Source of the DNA: JBNJEA01 sp051745395
Lineage (GTDB): Bacteria; Desulfobacterota; Desulfobacteria; Desulfobacterales; Desulfosalsimonadaceae
NCBI GenBank assembly: GCA_051745395.1
Contig: JBNJEA010000126.1
Span: 1 to 8,666 of the forward strand
Length of the DNA stretch: 8,666 nucleotides
Direction: 5' to 3'
The first letter of the stretch is position 1. Each line of letters starts with the position of its first letter. Below are positions 7,595 to 8,666 of this stretch, piece by piece. The notes under the pieces were generated by a model. That model saw only the letters and a list, made by a program, of their open reading frames with translations, was not told the origin of the DNA and made no database searches. A program made the position numbers and the translations under genes.

Positions 7595-7606
7595 AGCGGA
7601 AAAATC
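7577..7606 (+). repeat. Short tandem duplication across the stop codon of the 98-residue protein gene
   Basis: The 14-bp word AAAGCGGAAAAATC occurs at 7577-7590 and again at 7593-7606, a period of 16 bp. The TAA stop (7592-7594) falls at the junction. If one 16-bp unit is removed, the frame continues as AEKSPLF before a TAA, making 101 residues instead of 98. It looks like a slippage duplication that moved the stop codon. Confidence 0.75.
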
Positions 7607-7628
7607 ACCGCTGTTTTAAATCCATTAT

Positions 7629-7662
7629 AAAAAACCCCGCATGCCGGCATGCGGGGTTTTTT
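7629..7662. terminator. Bidirectional rho-independent terminator
   Basis: The segment is a perfect 34-bp palindrome centred between 7645 and 7646. The GC-rich stem reads CCCCGCATGC and its complement; an A run precedes it and a run of seven T follows it (7657-7663). It can therefore end transcripts in both directions. It lies 34 bp after the stop of the small plus-strand gene and 10 bp beyond the stop of the convergent NamZ-type gene (7673), which is where a shared terminator of two convergent genes is expected. Confidence 0.93.
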
Positions 7663-7672
7663 TGTGCGGCTT

Positions 7673-8666
7673 CTATGAATAGAGGTGATAGGGGCGACTG
7701 CGTTGGACAAATTCGTTGAGTTGCGGCTGCCATGTCCGGCCCAGGGCCTCGGGGTCGGCGCCGGCCTCAAGCGCCCGGCGGACATCGCTGTCACCGATGA
7801 TCAGGTCAATGGGCAGCGTGTCCCATTCATATTCATAGGGCGGCGGCTGCCATTCGAAGCAATCGCCGTGATGGTGCAAAATCGCGGCCAGCAGCTTCAG
7901 CGAGGTGGCGTATGGGGCATACCGGTACACATCGGTGACGTGGATTTGAAAGCCCCGGCACGGGGTCCCGGCCCATTTGCTGGCAGTGGGCTCAAAGATG
8001 ACCGGCCGCAGCACTGCCCCTTCGATGGCCGGTCCCGCCATAAAGTCCAGCACCCGCTTTGGATCGATAAACGGGGCTCCGAAAAGTTCGAAGGGCTGGG
8101 TGGTCCCCCGGCCTTCGGAAACGTTGGTGCCTTCCCAGATGACCTGTCCCGGATAGACAACGGCAGATGCCGGTGTGGGGAGATTCGGCGACGGCGGTAC
8201 CCAGAAAAGGCCGGTTTCTGAGAAATACATTTGCCGCTGCCAGCCCTGCATGCAAATGACGGCAAGCGAGCAGTCAATGGCGTAGTGCCGGTTGATAAAC
8301 TGTGCATATTCGCCGATGGTCAGGCCGTGGCGCATGGGGATCGGGAAACGGCCCACAAAGGAGGCAAGCCCTGCCGCCAGGCAGTTGCCCTCCACCTGGC
8401 CGCCGCCGACGGGATTGGGCCGGTCGAGTACGATCACCGCCTTGTCCGTCTCTTTGGCCGCCTCCATGCAATACGACAGGGTGGTCAGAAAGGTATAGAC
8501 CCGGGTGCCCACATCATTTAAATCCACCACGAGCACGTCGATGGCATCCATCATTTCCCGGGTCGGCCGGCGGGTTTTGCCGTACAGGCTGAAAATGGGG
8601 ATGGATAGCGCCGGATCATAAAAATCATCGGATTCGATCATGTTGTCCTGTTTTTCGGCAAAAAAA
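7673..8666 (-). CDS. namZ: NamZ-type exo-beta-N-acetylmuramidase (DUF1343 family), 5' end cut by the window
   Basis: NamZ of Bacillus subtilis (YbbC, DUF1343) removes MurNAc from the non-reducing ends of peptidoglycan chains. The visible 330 residues carry the family's landmark motifs in order: SLYGKTRRPT, VLVVDLNDVGTRVYTF, VLDRPNPVGG, PIPMRHGLTIGE, TGLFWVPPSPNLPT, YPGQVIWEGTNVSEGRGTTQPFE (split across positions 162-184 counted from the first visible Met), GAPFID and IHVTDVYR. The C-terminal RSRPYHLYS matches the usual family ending. The Met at 8641 is not the start: the frame stays open upstream to the edge and reads FFAEKQDN before it, which is typical family sequence. The family is about 400 residues long, so perhaps 60-90 are missing, including any signal peptide and the first conserved block. 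Localisation (secreted, periplasmic or cytoplasmic) therefore cannot be judged. It converges on the small plus-strand gene and shares its terminator. Biochemistry is known for few members, so the exact substrate here is inferred. Confidence 0.9.
   Translation of the reverse strand, partial: FFAEKQDNMIESDDFYDPALSIPIFSLYGKTRRPTREMMDAIDVLVVDLNDVGTRVYTFLTTLSYCMEAAKETDKAVIVLDRPNPVGGGQVEGNCLAAGLASFVGRFPIPMRHGLTIGEYAQFINRHYAIDCSLAVICMQGWQRQMYFSETGLFWVPPSPNLPTPASAVVYPGQVIWEGTNVSEGRGTTQPFELFGAPFIDPKRVLDFMAGPAIEGAVLRPVIFEPTASKWAGTPCRGFQIHVTDVYRYAPYATSLKLLAAILHHHGDCFEWQPPPYEYEWDTLPIDLIIGDSDVRRALEAGADPEALGRTWQPQLNEFVQRSRPYHLYS

Overview
The window looks like ordinary chromosomal DNA of a Gram-negative bacterium, somewhat above 50% GC by eye. 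The best guess is a Desulfobacterota (deltaproteobacterial sulfate-reducer type) genome. That rests on three gene types seen together: a plant-type DapB, a long PlsB acyltransferase, and a MurU/AmgK-type fusion. The lineage is inference, since no rRNA or other taxonomic marker is present. I see no tRNA, rRNA, IS element, phage gene or CRISPR array.

Layout, from the right edge leftwards. (1) 8666-7673, minus strand: a DUF1343/NamZ-type exo-N-acetylmuramidase, cut at its 5' end by the window edge. (2) 7629-7662: a perfect 34-bp GC-rich palindrome with A/T flanks, a bidirectional terminator between convergent genes. (3) 7298-7594, plus strand: a small 98-residue protein with two membrane helices and a leucine-zipper-like tail, the only plus-strand gene. 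(4) 7009-7297: a divergent intergenic region. (5) 7008-1, minus strand: a four-gene co-directional run of plsB, a fused sugar-1-phosphate nucleotidyltransferase/sugar kinase (MurU-AmgK type), dapB of the plant type, and a YejA-type periplasmic solute-binding protein cut at its 3' end by the left edge. Gaps inside the run are 20, 92 and 8 bp, so at least plsB with the fusion gene, and dapB with the binding protein, are probably co-transcribed.

How the genes may work together. PlsB starts phospholipid synthesis and DapB feeds meso-diaminopimelate and lysine synthesis, so the run serves envelope building. More striking, three genes fit peptidoglycan salvage. NamZ-family enzymes release MurNAc from glycan ends. 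AmgK phosphorylates MurNAc at C1 and MurU turns it into UDP-MurNAc. YejA/YepA-type binding proteins with YejBEF have been linked to muropeptide uptake in alphaproteobacteria. The individual families are recognised from motifs. The idea of a joint murein-recycling locus is inference. I did not find a clearly new system; the kinase-nucleotidyltransferase fusion in this setting and the small zipper-tailed membrane protein are the parts most worth a second look.
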